Source: UBA7332 sp051657165 (lineage in GTDB: Bacteria > Bacteroidota > Bacteroidia > Bacteroidales > UBA7332). Taken from it: 64,000 nt of DNA. Positions 24,459 to 32,534 of the stretch are shown piece by piece. Every line of letters begins with the position of its first letter. The first letter of the stretch is position 1. The notes beneath the pieces are model-generated. The model saw nothing but the letters and a program-made list of their open reading frames with translations, was not told the DNA's origin and did no database searches. The position numbers and the translations under genes were made by a program. The stretch spans positions 28,354-92,353 of the forward strand of contig JBOFKD010000315.1 of assembly GCA_051657165.1 (NCBI GenBank), read 5' to 3'.

Positions 24459-26174
24459 ATGAATAAACGCGCTTTACTTAGTTTGGTACTAGGCTTCGGT
24501 TTAGTAGGCTCGGCTTTTGTGTATGCAAAGCCGAAAGAAGTGAAAAATGTGATTGTGATGATTCCCGACGGAACCAGCACGAGTGTGTTATCTATTTCCC
24601 GTTGGTATAAACAAGCCCCTCTGGCTGTAGATAAATACTTATCAGGACTTGTAACGACTCACTGCTCGGATGCTCCTATCGGAGATTCAGCGCCTACGGG
24701 TGCGACATACGCAACAGGTATTCTGGCTCGCACCGGAAATATTGCAATTCATCCGGAAGCAACGCCAAACGATCTTGTTCCGGTAGATCCGGCTAAATCT
24801 TATCAACCGGCATTCACTCTGCTGGAAGCTGCTAAAATCAAAGGTAAAGCTACAGGATTGGTATTTACCTGTCAGTTGCCTCATGCAACTCCGGCTGATT
24901 TCGCTTCTCATGGTGTGAAGCGTGGCGAATCAGATCGTCTGGCTAAACAAATGGTTTATAATGGTGTAGATGTTGTGTTTGGTGGCGGATGGCAATACCT
25001 TGATCCAAAGGTACGCGAAGATGGTGAAAATCTTTACAATGTGCTTCAGGATAAAGGAATCGGTATGATTACCAATAAAACTCAGTTTGAGAAAGTAACG
25101 AAAAAAGATAATAAAATTTGGGGTCTTTTTGCTCCGGATGCTCTTCCGTTTGAAGATGAACGTGTGGATTCTGTTCCTTCAATTGCAGCTATGACAGCTA
25201 AAGCAATTGATATTCTGAGCCAGGATAAAGATGGTTTCTTCCTGATGGTAGAAGGAAGTAAAGTCGACTGGGCAGCGCATGCGAATGATACAAAGGGTGT
25301 GATTACAGAGTATCTGGCTTTTGACGATGCTGTGAAAGTGGCAATGGATTTTGCAGAGAAAAACGGAAATACAGTAGTTGTTGTTATGCCTGACCACGGT
25401 AACGGTGGTATTAGTCTTGGTAATAAAAATTCTAATGGATCTTACTCTAAAACTCCTTATAACACAATCTTCGAACCTTTCAGAAAGATTCGTGTGAGTC
25501 AGGCAATGGCTTCTGCCATTAACCGTACAATGAAGTATGCTGATTATGTAGCATTGCTTCAGGATGAATATGGAATAACTCTTCGCGGAGATGAAGGATT
25601 GTATGAACCTTTTAATGCTGCTCAAAAGGCACTTGCTCTTCGTGATGCTGCCGATTATGCTAAGAATGAACTGAAATACGAGCGTCAGATCTCTAAAGCT
25701 CTGGGCAAAGTAGGCTCAATTCTTATATCTGTAGTAAATCGTGATAATTACATCGGATGGACAACTTCAGGACATGAAGGTGAAGATGTATTCCTTGCGA
25801 ATTATTCACCGGCAGAGCAATTGCGCGGAGTGGTGAAAAATAGCGAGGTAAATCACTATTTGCAACGTGTTTCGGATATTAAAGGTCTGGATAAGAAATC
25901 GGATGAGTATTTTGCGCGTCACGATCAGCTTTTCAAAGGATATGACTATCAGATTGGTGGAGCGAATCCGAAATATCCGGAATTGACAGTGACTAATCCT
26001 AAAAACGGGAAAACAATTAAAGTAGAAGCATTCAAAGATTTCTATTATTTGAACGGTAAACGTATGCCGCTTCAGAAAAAAGGAGATGCTACGACTACAA
26101 TTGCAGGTTACACAGAAGCTGAGAATCACAAAGCTTTCTATCTGCCGGTTTATCTTGTTGAAGTAATTAAATAA
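24459..26174 (+). CDS. Secreted alkaline phosphatase (PhoA superfamily)
   Basis: 571 residues with a signal peptide (cleavage after VYA, residue 23). Metal and nucleophile motifs are visible: MIPDGTS near residue 35 (first metal Asp), GDSAPTGATYATG (Thr or Ser at the nucleophile position), a VEGSKVDWAAHAND ligand block, VVMPDHGNGG (DHG) and TSGHEGED near the C-terminal third. It releases phosphate from monoesters in the periplasm or outside. It lies 16 bp before the GHL10 gene. There is no Pho box recognised upstream, and it is probably co-transcribed from the tcdA promoter. Confidence 0.9.
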   Translation: MNKRALLSLVLGFGLVGSAFVYAKPKEVKNVIVMIPDGTSTSVLSISRWYKQAPLAVDKYLSGLVTTHCSDAPIGDSAPTGATYATGILARTGNIAIHPEATPNDLVPVDPAKSYQPAFTLLEAAKIKGKATGLVFTCQLPHATPADFASHGVKRGESDRLAKQMVYNGVDVVFGGGWQYLDPKVREDGENLYNVLQDKGIGMITNKTQFEKVTKKDNKIWGLFAPDALPFEDERVDSVPSIAAMTAKAIDILSQDKDGFFLMVEGSKVDWAAHANDTKGVITEYLAFDDAVKVAMDFAEKNGNTVVVVMPDHGNGGISLGNKNSNGSYSKTPYNTIFEPFRKIRVSQAMASAINRTMKYADYVALLQDEYGITLRGDEGLYEPFNAAQKALALRDAADYAKNELKYERQISKALGKVGSILISVVNRDNYIGWTTSGHEGEDVFLANYSPAEQLRGVVKNSEVNHYLQRVSDIKGLDKKSDEYFARHDQLFKGYDYQIGGANPKYPELTVTNPKNGKTIKVEAFKDFYYLNGKRMPLQKKGDATTTIAGYTEAENHKAFYLPVYLVEVIK

Positions 26175-26190
26175 GCCGACAGATAATTAT

Positions 26191-27717
26191 ATGAAAAGAA
26201 TGAATCTTTCGTTGAAATCTTTCTTGTTAATACTGATTTCGCTTATTACCGTTCATACTGCTGTTTATGCACGTCCGAAGCAGGAGTTTCGCGGGGTATG
26301 GGTACATACAGTACATCAGAATCAGTATGCTACGATGAATAAAGAACAAATGCAGCGCTACTTCATTAATATGCTGGATTCTTATCAGCAAATGGGTATC
26401 AATGCTTTTATTTTTCAGGTTCGTCCGCAGGCAGATGCATTTTATCTCTCTGAACTAGAACCTGTCAGTCGTTTCTGGACAGGTACTCAGGGGAAACAGC
26501 CCTCTGAAAAGTGGGATCCGATGGCTTTCCTTATTGAGGAGTGTCACAAAAGAGGGATGGAGTTCCATGCCTGGTTGAATCCTTATCGTGTCACTTCGAG
26601 TGATCGTGAGAAACTGGCTCCGGATCATCTTTACTTCAAACATCCGACATGGTTTTTGAAATACGGAAATCAGATTTATTTTGATGCCGGACTACCACAG
26701 TGTCGTAAGCATATCGTAAATGTCGTAAAAGATATTGTAACGCGTTATGATGTGGATGCAATTCATATGGATGATTACTTCTATCCATACCCGATTGCCG
26801 GAAAAGAGTATCCTGACGGAGATACATTCAAGGCCTTGGGCGCTTCTCAGGGATTTGGACCAAATCAGCGTGATGACTGGCGCCGTAATAATGTGAATAC
26901 ATTAATTTCAGAGCTAAAATCAACGATCGTTTCGGCTAAGCCATGGGTCCGTTTCGGTATTAGTCCTTTTGGCATTTACCGCAATCAGAAGAATCATCCT
27001 GCCGGAAGTGCAACAAACGGACTTGAAAACTACGGAGATCTTTATGCTGATATTCAGTTGTGGTCGCAAAAAGGATGGGCTGATTATATTGTACCGCAGC
27101 TTTATTGGGAGATAGGTCACAAAGCTGCTGATTATGAAACATTGATCAAGTGGTGGAATAATCAGAAAGGCCCTGAGCATTTGTATATCGGACAAAGTAT
27201 TGTACGTACAATTAATAATAGCGACAAGATTAATCCGGGAAGCAACCAGCTGACGCGAAAGATGCAGCTGGCTGGCCAAAATACAAACGTGTCGGGCAAC
27301 TGCTGGTGGAACGGATACGACTTATTGCAAAACTTTGGAGGAATTGCTGATAGTTTGAGAAATAACTATCATTCAACTACTGCTCTGGTTCCTGCATTTG
27401 AAGCTATGTACAATAAATATCCCAAAGGAATATCGGGCTTAAAAGCTGAATGGAAACCTGACGGATATTATCTGACCTGGAAAGCCCCTAAACAAAAAGA
27501 TCAGAACAATGGTATTTCACGATATGTGATCTATTGTTTTAATGACGGAGAAAAGGTGGATTTAAATAATCCGGACAAAATTGTGGGTGTAACGGGTGAA
27601 ACTCAATTCTTTCTTCCTTACGAAAAAGGCAACGAGAAATACACATATGTGATTTCGACTATGAATCGTTATAATTTTGAAAGTAAAAAAGGGAAAAAGA
27701 AAAGTGTTAAACTTTAG
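26191..27717 (+). CDS. Glycosyl hydrolase-like 10 (GHL10, DUF187) protein
   Basis: 508 residues with a signal peptide (cleavage near VYARP, residue 29). The body begins with EFRGVWVHTVHQNQY and continues with GINAFIFQVRPQADAFY, GMEFHAWLNPYRV, VDAIHMDDYFYP and a FGISPFGIYRN block: a TIM barrel of the GHL10 family, related to glycosidases and found in bacteria that act on peptidoglycan or other glycans. The C-terminal 90 residues form a fibronectin type III-like domain (ISGLKAEWKPDGYYLTWKAP). Last gene of the tcdA-phosphatase-GHL10 run; a terminator follows. Confidence 0.88.
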   Translation: MKRMNLSLKSFLLILISLITVHTAVYARPKQEFRGVWVHTVHQNQYATMNKEQMQRYFINMLDSYQQMGINAFIFQVRPQADAFYLSELEPVSRFWTGTQGKQPSEKWDPMAFLIEECHKRGMEFHAWLNPYRVTSSDREKLAPDHLYFKHPTWFLKYGNQIYFDAGLPQCRKHIVNVVKDIVTRYDVDAIHMDDYFYPYPIAGKEYPDGDTFKALGASQGFGPNQRDDWRRNNVNTLISELKSTIVSAKPWVRFGISPFGIYRNQKNHPAGSATNGLENYGDLYADIQLWSQKGWADYIVPQLYWEIGHKAADYETLIKWWNNQKGPEHLYIGQSIVRTINNSDKINPGSNQLTRKMQLAGQNTNVSGNCWWNGYDLLQNFGGIADSLRNNYHSTTALVPAFEAMYNKYPKGISGLKAEWKPDGYYLTWKAPKQKDQNNGISRYVIYCFNDGEKVDLNNPDKIVGVTGETQFFLPYEKGNEKYTYVISTMNRYNFESKKGKKKSVKL

Positions 27718-27746
27718 AATTTGGTTTAATTTTTGAATATTCGGAG

Positions 27747-27791
27747 AGAGCTGCGCAAGCGTTTGTGAACGTTTAGTGCAGCTCTTTTTTT
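27747..27791 (+). terminator. Terminator after the GHL10 gene
   Basis: AGAGCTGC (27747-27754) pairs with GCAGCTCT (27778-27785); the loop holds a second AAGCGTT/AACGTTT stem with one mismatch; a T-run follows. Confidence 0.85.
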
Positions 27792-27854
27792 ATGCGGATA
27801 TATTCGTGTCGATATTCTATGGCACCACATTTTACTTGTCGGATAATACATTTA

Positions 27855-27885
27855 TTTGCTTATTTGCAGATATGTTTTACCTTTG
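27855..27885 (+). promoter_or_regulatory. Promoter of the outer-membrane protein/lipoprotein pair
   Basis: TTTG (27855-27858), a 19-bp spacer and TACCTTTG (27878-27885) match the full Bacteroides -33/-7 consensus. The position rules out coding starts upstream of 27935. Confidence 0.75.
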
Positions 27886-27934
27886 TCACCTCTCTGTGAA
27901 TCAAAAAAATAAATTTAATACAAACACAAACCTT

Positions 27935-28567
27935 ATGTTATTACGAATTCAAATCTTATTTATTTTCTTTTCTCTGTCTTGTGGTCTTTGGTCCTCCTCA
28001 CAACTTTCAGCCCAAAGTTCGACATTTAAACATAACCATGATTTTCGACTAACAGTCGGTATGATGCCGTTCTCTGAAAATTTATTTTTTGATGAATGGG
28101 GTACTACTTATGATTTGCGTCTTCCCGAACTGTCGGATATTTTTAGTTATAGAGGGGCTAAACGAACGACCGGTGCTATTTCGCTGAGTTATTCGTTTGA
28201 AGTGAGAAAATGGTTCTCATTGGGATTGGAGGCTACATATATAGGTATGTATCAGAGCTACTATAATACTTTTACACATGAACGTATTTCTTCATTGAAT
28301 CAAAATAAAATTGCACTCTCTCCCATGTGTCGCTTTACTTATCTGAGACGCAGAAATATTCAACTCTACTCACAGCTTTCGATGGGAGTTGGACTCTATA
28401 TGGAAAGAGGTAAGGATACTCAATCTTATAATGAAGCAAATTACGAGATTCATCTCACTTATCTGGGTATGACATTTGGTAAAAATATTTACGGGATAGT
28501 GGAGTTTGGAGTCGGCAATCGCGGTGTTATTAATGCTGGAATCGGATATCGTTTTACTGAAAAATAA
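27935..28567 (+). CDS. Small outer-membrane beta-barrel protein
   Basis: 210 residues from ATG 27935, which begins a signal peptide (cleavage near LSAQS, residue 27). The mature part has short alternating strands (ISLSYSFEVRKWFSLGLEATYIGMY, LYSQLSMGVGLYMERG, NIYGIVEFGVGNRGVINAGIGYRF) as in small outer-membrane beta-barrels of Bacteroidota. The open frame extends upstream to 27776, but that part spans a terminator and a promoter. It is co-transcribed with the lipoprotein gene 8 bp downstream. Function unknown. Confidence 0.7.
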   Translation: MLLRIQILFIFFSLSCGLWSSSQLSAQSSTFKHNHDFRLTVGMMPFSENLFFDEWGTTYDLRLPELSDIFSYRGAKRTTGAISLSYSFEVRKWFSLGLEATYIGMYQSYYNTFTHERISSLNQNKIALSPMCRFTYLRRRNIQLYSQLSMGVGLYMERGKDTQSYNEANYEIHLTYLGMTFGKNIYGIVEFGVGNRGVINAGIGYRFTEK

Positions 28568-28575
28568 ATAGAACT

Positions 28576-29403
28576 ATGAATAAGCTACATATATTATTTT
28601 CCTTCCTTACAATATTTACATTAAATAGTTGTGTGATTGAAAGCTCTGAGCATGGAAATGTAACCAGCGGACCGCATGCAGGTTATGAAATTTATCTACA
28701 GAATGAATGGTTGATAACCGGAAATATAGATAAATTCTCATTGCTGCTTACGATTGACGGATATCTGAACTGTGAGGATGAAGCAGCCCGGGATAAAATT
28801 TATGGGCCACATATGAACCGTCTGACTGTGAAAGATCTTGGAGAAGGAGTATACGGACTTTATCGTGATAAAAGACCTGTGTATCGTCTTGAAACAGGAA
28901 ATCGTTCCTTGTCACTGGCTGATTCAGAATGGGTCTTAACTGATATAAGAGCTTTTTCTTTATCCAAGAATACTTCATGGAAAGCCATAAACAGAGATGC
29001 TGTATTCTGGGACTTTGAATCGTCACTGATAAAAACAGATCTGAGAGGCGAGTTTACAACCGGAAATGCAAATTATAGTATTTACTGTACTAAAAATGAG
29101 ATAACGCCTGATGTTTTACTCCGGGAGTTACAAGTGTACGGAAATGTGAAGTGGCGTAACTCAATCACTGTTGATTGTATTATTTCGGAAGCACTCGTGT
29201 ATAGGGAGATGTCCGATAACTTTGTGACAGGGGAAGTTTCTCCTTCGCGCGGACGCATTATTCAGGGAGCTCAGAATATGCTTTCGGGTCCGGTAAGCAG
29301 TTCGCGTAAATATGCTATTCAATCCAGAACAAGTAGTGATGAGCTTGTTATATTGGTTGAAATATCAGTAATGAATGAAACGGAAGTATTCCGTAAATAT
29401 TAA
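28576..29403 (+). CDS. Hypothetical lipoprotein
   Basis: 275 residues with a lipoprotein signal (lipobox LNSC, Cys19). The mature protein is rich in beta strands and has no recognised domain or catalytic motif; an N-terminal part (WLITGNIDKFSLLLTIDGYLNCED) and a C-terminal part (SRKYAIQSRTSSDELVILVEISV) resemble each other only in composition. It follows the barrel gene by 8 bp and is likely to work with it at the outer membrane. Confidence 0.6.
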   Translation: MNKLHILFSFLTIFTLNSCVIESSEHGNVTSGPHAGYEIYLQNEWLITGNIDKFSLLLTIDGYLNCEDEAARDKIYGPHMNRLTVKDLGEGVYGLYRDKRPVYRLETGNRSLSLADSEWVLTDIRAFSLSKNTSWKAINRDAVFWDFESSLIKTDLRGEFTTGNANYSIYCTKNEITPDVLLRELQVYGNVKWRNSITVDCIISEALVYREMSDNFVTGEVSPSRGRIIQGAQNMLSGPVSSSRKYAIQSRTSSDELVILVEISVMNETEVFRKY

Positions 29404-29452
29404 AAAGAGAAGGGGGCAGAAGATATAATAAAACTTCTGTCCCTTCTCTTTA
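29402..29452. terminator. Bidirectional terminator between the lipoprotein and the second DcuC gene
   Basis: AAAGAGAAGGG (29404-29414) pairs with CCCTTCTCTTT (29441-29451), with an inner AGAAG/CTTCT stem. The genes on both sides converge on it. Confidence 0.88.
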
Positions 29453-29463
29453 ATGTCAGTTTC

Positions 29464-30855
29464 TTATGCCAGAATTGTGTTCAGGATAAATATAAACAGA
29501 GTCGTTGCTATTAATGGAATAGCGTTTCGTTTTACGACTTCAAATGGTGAAATCTTAGCGATAGCAGAAGTGGCTATAATTAATCCGGCAATCGGTGAGA
29601 GTGCCCGGCCGGTACTTGCCGCCAGTTGCATAGTGACGATCATTCGCCCGGTATCAAGGGTTTCAGCCTGTGTTGAGGCTGAAAGCTGCTGTACTATATC
29701 AGGTACGAGAGGGCCGAATGCAAAGAATGAGGCATTTCCGCTTCCTAATAATACAGATGATCCAAAAATCATGGATGTCATAATTCCCGAAAGTCCGGTG
29801 AATCCGAATCCCAGGTGCTGAGATATGTAGACAAGTGAATCTATTAATCCCATAAGTTTTACTCCTTCAGCGAAGAATTCAGCGCATATGATCAGTGAAA
29901 CAACTGATGCAAAAACATCAGCAGCTCCATCCCAGAATGTTTTTGTGCCGGCAGTAACTTTCTTTAAATCGCGTAAACGAATTAACTCTATCAGCATCGT
30001 GATGAGCATGGAGCTTATCATAGCAATCGGGGCATTTATATGTATTCTGGAGCCGAATAAATCAGAAAATGCAAAAAGCATAACTATAGGCAGAACTGGA
30101 AGTAATGCATAGAAAGAAGGGATATCCGATTTAAGCTCTTCTGACTGAACGGACTCAACGACGAATGAAGTTTTCTTATCAAAATACCGGTTTACGATTA
30201 AGTACATGATAACCATAAAGCACACTGCGGGGATTGTGAGCGGCAGCTGATACCCCACGAAATAATCCATTCCGCTCATTCCTGAAAGTGCCGCTGCCTG
30301 ATGTACATTTCCTGATGCCGGTCCCATGTCAAAAATCGTGCAGGCTGTTATAACTGAGACTGCGCTGACACGACTGATGCCAAGCTGAATCAGTAGCGGG
30401 TAAACAGCCACCATAAGCAAAAGCGACAATCCTGCAGCAGAAGGAGTGGCCATAAACAGAAACTGGCCGATAGGTATGAGCATAGCCGCTGTAAGATAAG
30501 GAAACCTGCGGAACAGCCGAAGAGGTTTTACGGCAATTGCAACGAGTGCATTACTGGCTCCAATATGCTTCATATAGTTGACAAACCCTCCGATAGACAT
30601 GATCAGTAAGCCAATACCTGCAAGTTTTGAAGCCGCAATTTGAGTAAATAATGAAATCAGATTGAATGGTAATGAATTTGTTTCGCTTTTTCCAATTGAT
30701 GCAAAAACAACTTCTTCACCTTCAAACAACAATGCAAACCCCAGAAGTATTAATCCGCCAATCAGCAATACGGCCTGAGCATAATAATTCCGAAATAATA
30801 GAAATGCTACGCCTGAGATAACGAGTAGCGAGATGAGGAGTCCGATAAGATTCAT
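29464..30855 (-). CDS. DcuC-family anaerobic C4-dicarboxylate carrier (second paralogue)
   Basis: 463 residues with about 12 membrane segments. It shares the family blocks with the carrier at 2300-3679: ATPSAAGLSLLL, CTIFDMGPASGNVHQAA, LLGSGNASFFAFGPLVPDI and STGRALSPIAGLI. Unlike that paralogue it stands alone, without a dipeptidase gene, and its C-terminal half has a short insertion (QQLSASTQAETLDTG). A succinate, fumarate or aspartate exchanger is the family expectation. Possible minus-strand -7 boxes lie far upstream (TACATTTG, 31131-31138). Confidence 0.83.
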   Translation of the reverse strand: MNLIGLLISLLVISGVAFLLFRNYYAQAVLLIGGLILLGFALLFEGEEVVFASIGKSETNSLPFNLISLFTQIAASKLAGIGLLIMSIGGFVNYMKHIGASNALVAIAVKPLRLFRRFPYLTAAMLIPIGQFLFMATPSAAGLSLLLMVAVYPLLIQLGISRVSAVSVITACTIFDMGPASGNVHQAAALSGMSGMDYFVGYQLPLTIPAVCFMVIMYLIVNRYFDKKTSFVVESVQSEELKSDIPSFYALLPVLPIVMLFAFSDLFGSRIHINAPIAMISSMLITMLIELIRLRDLKKVTAGTKTFWDGAADVFASVVSLIICAEFFAEGVKLMGLIDSLVYISQHLGFGFTGLSGIMTSMIFGSSVLLGSGNASFFAFGPLVPDIVQQLSASTQAETLDTGRMIVTMQLAASTGRALSPIAGLIIATSAIAKISPFEVVKRNAIPLIATTLFIFILNTILA

Positions 30856-31247
30856 AGTGTTCTTTAAATTCTTTTTTTAAGAGGTCATCCCGACTAATTA
30901 TTCTTCAGTCCGGACGAATTCAGTGGGTAGTGTTTTTACAAAGAAACAAAAAATGCTTTGCTGTTACAAATTATCTGGCTGTACAACCTTTCAGATAGCG
31001 TAAATGAAATCATTTCTCAATTTTTGTAACCGGTTTAACGAATGTTTATTCAGACTAAAATGCTGTAAGGAAAATTTTTTTCTGTTTGTAAATCAATTTA
31101 CAAGCTTCATTTGTTTTAAATGGATGATAGCAAATGTAGTGTAATTTGATTTTTACGTTTTTATCTTCGAATAGTTAAATAAGATTAAGTTTAGGGGTAT
31201 ATGCAATGTAACGGCTTTTAATATCGTTAAAAATAGGAATGACTGCT
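30856..31247. other. Gene-free divergent spacer (first part) between the DcuC-type and RND genes
   Basis: The full spacer to 31403 is 548 bp, AT-rich, with no credible frame and no repeat arrays of the kind seen at 9986 or 45725. A TACATTTG box on the minus strand (31131-31138) could drive the DcuC-type gene with a leader near 270 nt. Confidence 0.5.
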
Positions 31248-31277
31248 TTTGATATCTAAGTCTAAAGAGTAAATTTG
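31248..31277 (+). promoter_or_regulatory. Predicted promoter of the RND efflux operon
   Basis: TTTG (31248-31251), an 18-bp spacer and TAAATTTG (31270-31277) fit the Bacteroides pattern; the leader would be about 120 nt. Confidence 0.6.
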
Positions 31278-31403
31278 TTGCCCGTTAATAAGTATAAGTT
31301 TTTCTATGCAGAAGAGAAACTTTTGTAAATGCTTAGAAACGAAGCAGAAACACAAATAAGAGATAACAGAAAAATTAAATAACTAAAACCAAAAATTGAG
31401 ATT

Positions 31404-32453
31404 ATGAAATTTCGAATTTTCCCAGTTCTTGCAATGATGTTAATACTGGCATCATGTGGAAAGAAAGCTAATCAAGAGCCTGTGGATTACACTCCTACGG
31501 TTAAGACCTCGGTTGTGCAGTCATTGTCGCAAATCAACAAAGATTATGCAGGGGTTGTTCAGAGTGATAAGTTCAGTAATCTGGCTTTTCGCGTTCCGGG
31601 ACAATTGATTAAATTGAACGTTGTTGCAGGACAACGTGTGAAAAAGGGAGAACTTATCGCAGAATTGGATCCCCGTGACTTTTTATTGCAGTTAGATGTG
31701 GACAAATATGCGTATGAAACATCTCAAATTCAGCTTCAGCGATACAAGCGTCTGATGGAGCAGGAGGCTATTTCTAAACAAGATCTGGAAATTGCCGGAA
31801 CAAACTTCGAAAAAGCAAAAGCTACCTATGAGAATTCTGTTTACAAAATGCAGGATACAAAATTGTATGCACCGTTTGACGGATCTATCGAAAAGAAATT
31901 TGTAGAGAATTATCAGAAGGTACAAGCGGGTGAACCTGTTGTTCGTCTGGTAGATGCAAGCGATTTGTTTATCTGGTTTACTGTATCAGATAACAGCTGG
32001 AGATTATTGGAAGATAAAAAAGAGTTTTTCGTAGAGTTTGATGTATTGCCGGGTAAAAGATTCAGTGCATCTGTAAAAGAAATTCTGGATATGTCTCCTG
32101 ACGGATCAGGTATCCCTGTGACGTTGAACGTGACAGACCCTGCTTTTGCAGAAGTACGTAAACAAATTAAACCTGGTTTTTCTTGTCGTGTGATTTTTAA
32201 TGTTGAGTTAAATGCAAACAACGAAGTATCAGTACCTCTTACTGCACTGTTTGCGGATCCTAATAATTCGAAAGATGCTGTTTGGGTAGTTGAGGCAGGT
32301 CAGTCTGTTGCAACTCTTCGTTATGTGAAAAGGGGCGAATTGCTGGGTACAGACCGTGTAGTGATTACAGAAGGTCTTAAACCGGGCGAAGTCGTTGTTT
32401 CTGCCGGAGTTTACGATATCGAAGCTGGTCAGAAACTAAAAGTTTTGAAGTAA
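31404..32453 (+). CDS. RND efflux periplasmic adaptor (membrane fusion protein)
   Basis: 349 residues with a lipoprotein signal (lipobox LASC, Cys19). The order of adaptor domains is visible: barrel-sandwich hybrid first half (LIKLNVVAGQRVKKGELIAELD), alpha-hairpin (about residues 95-150), second half (MQDTKLYAPFDGSIEKKFVENYQKVQAGEPVV), then beta-barrel and membrane-proximal domains. It bridges the inner-membrane pump and outer-membrane channel encoded next. First gene of a complete three-gene efflux operon. Confidence 0.92.
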   Translation: MKFRIFPVLAMMLILASCGKKANQEPVDYTPTVKTSVVQSLSQINKDYAGVVQSDKFSNLAFRVPGQLIKLNVVAGQRVKKGELIAELDPRDFLLQLDVDKYAYETSQIQLQRYKRLMEQEAISKQDLEIAGTNFEKAKATYENSVYKMQDTKLYAPFDGSIEKKFVENYQKVQAGEPVVRLVDASDLFIWFTVSDNSWRLLEDKKEFFVEFDVLPGKRFSASVKEILDMSPDGSGIPVTLNVTDPAFAEVRKQIKPGFSCRVIFNVELNANNEVSVPLTALFADPNNSKDAVWVVEAGQSVATLRYVKRGELLGTDRVVITEGLKPGEVVVSAGVYDIEAGQKLKVLK

Positions 32454-32534
32454 TTCTTTTTCAGTCAGATTTTTTCTGAAGATTAAAAACAGAGAATCTT
32501 TTCATTTTTAACTCGTACATTAAAAAATAAACAA

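Noticed and set aside
25179..25625. 148-codon open frame antisense to the alkaline phosphatase
   Set aside because: Low-complexity antisense translation with no motif; the plus strand encodes a clear enzyme.
27776..27934. Upstream start for the outer-membrane protein
   Set aside because: This part contains a terminator and a full promoter; the signal peptide begins at 27935.
29453..29821. Plus-strand open frame opposite the second DcuC-type gene
   Set aside because: No domain or signal; the minus strand gene is well supported and the frame is its shadow.
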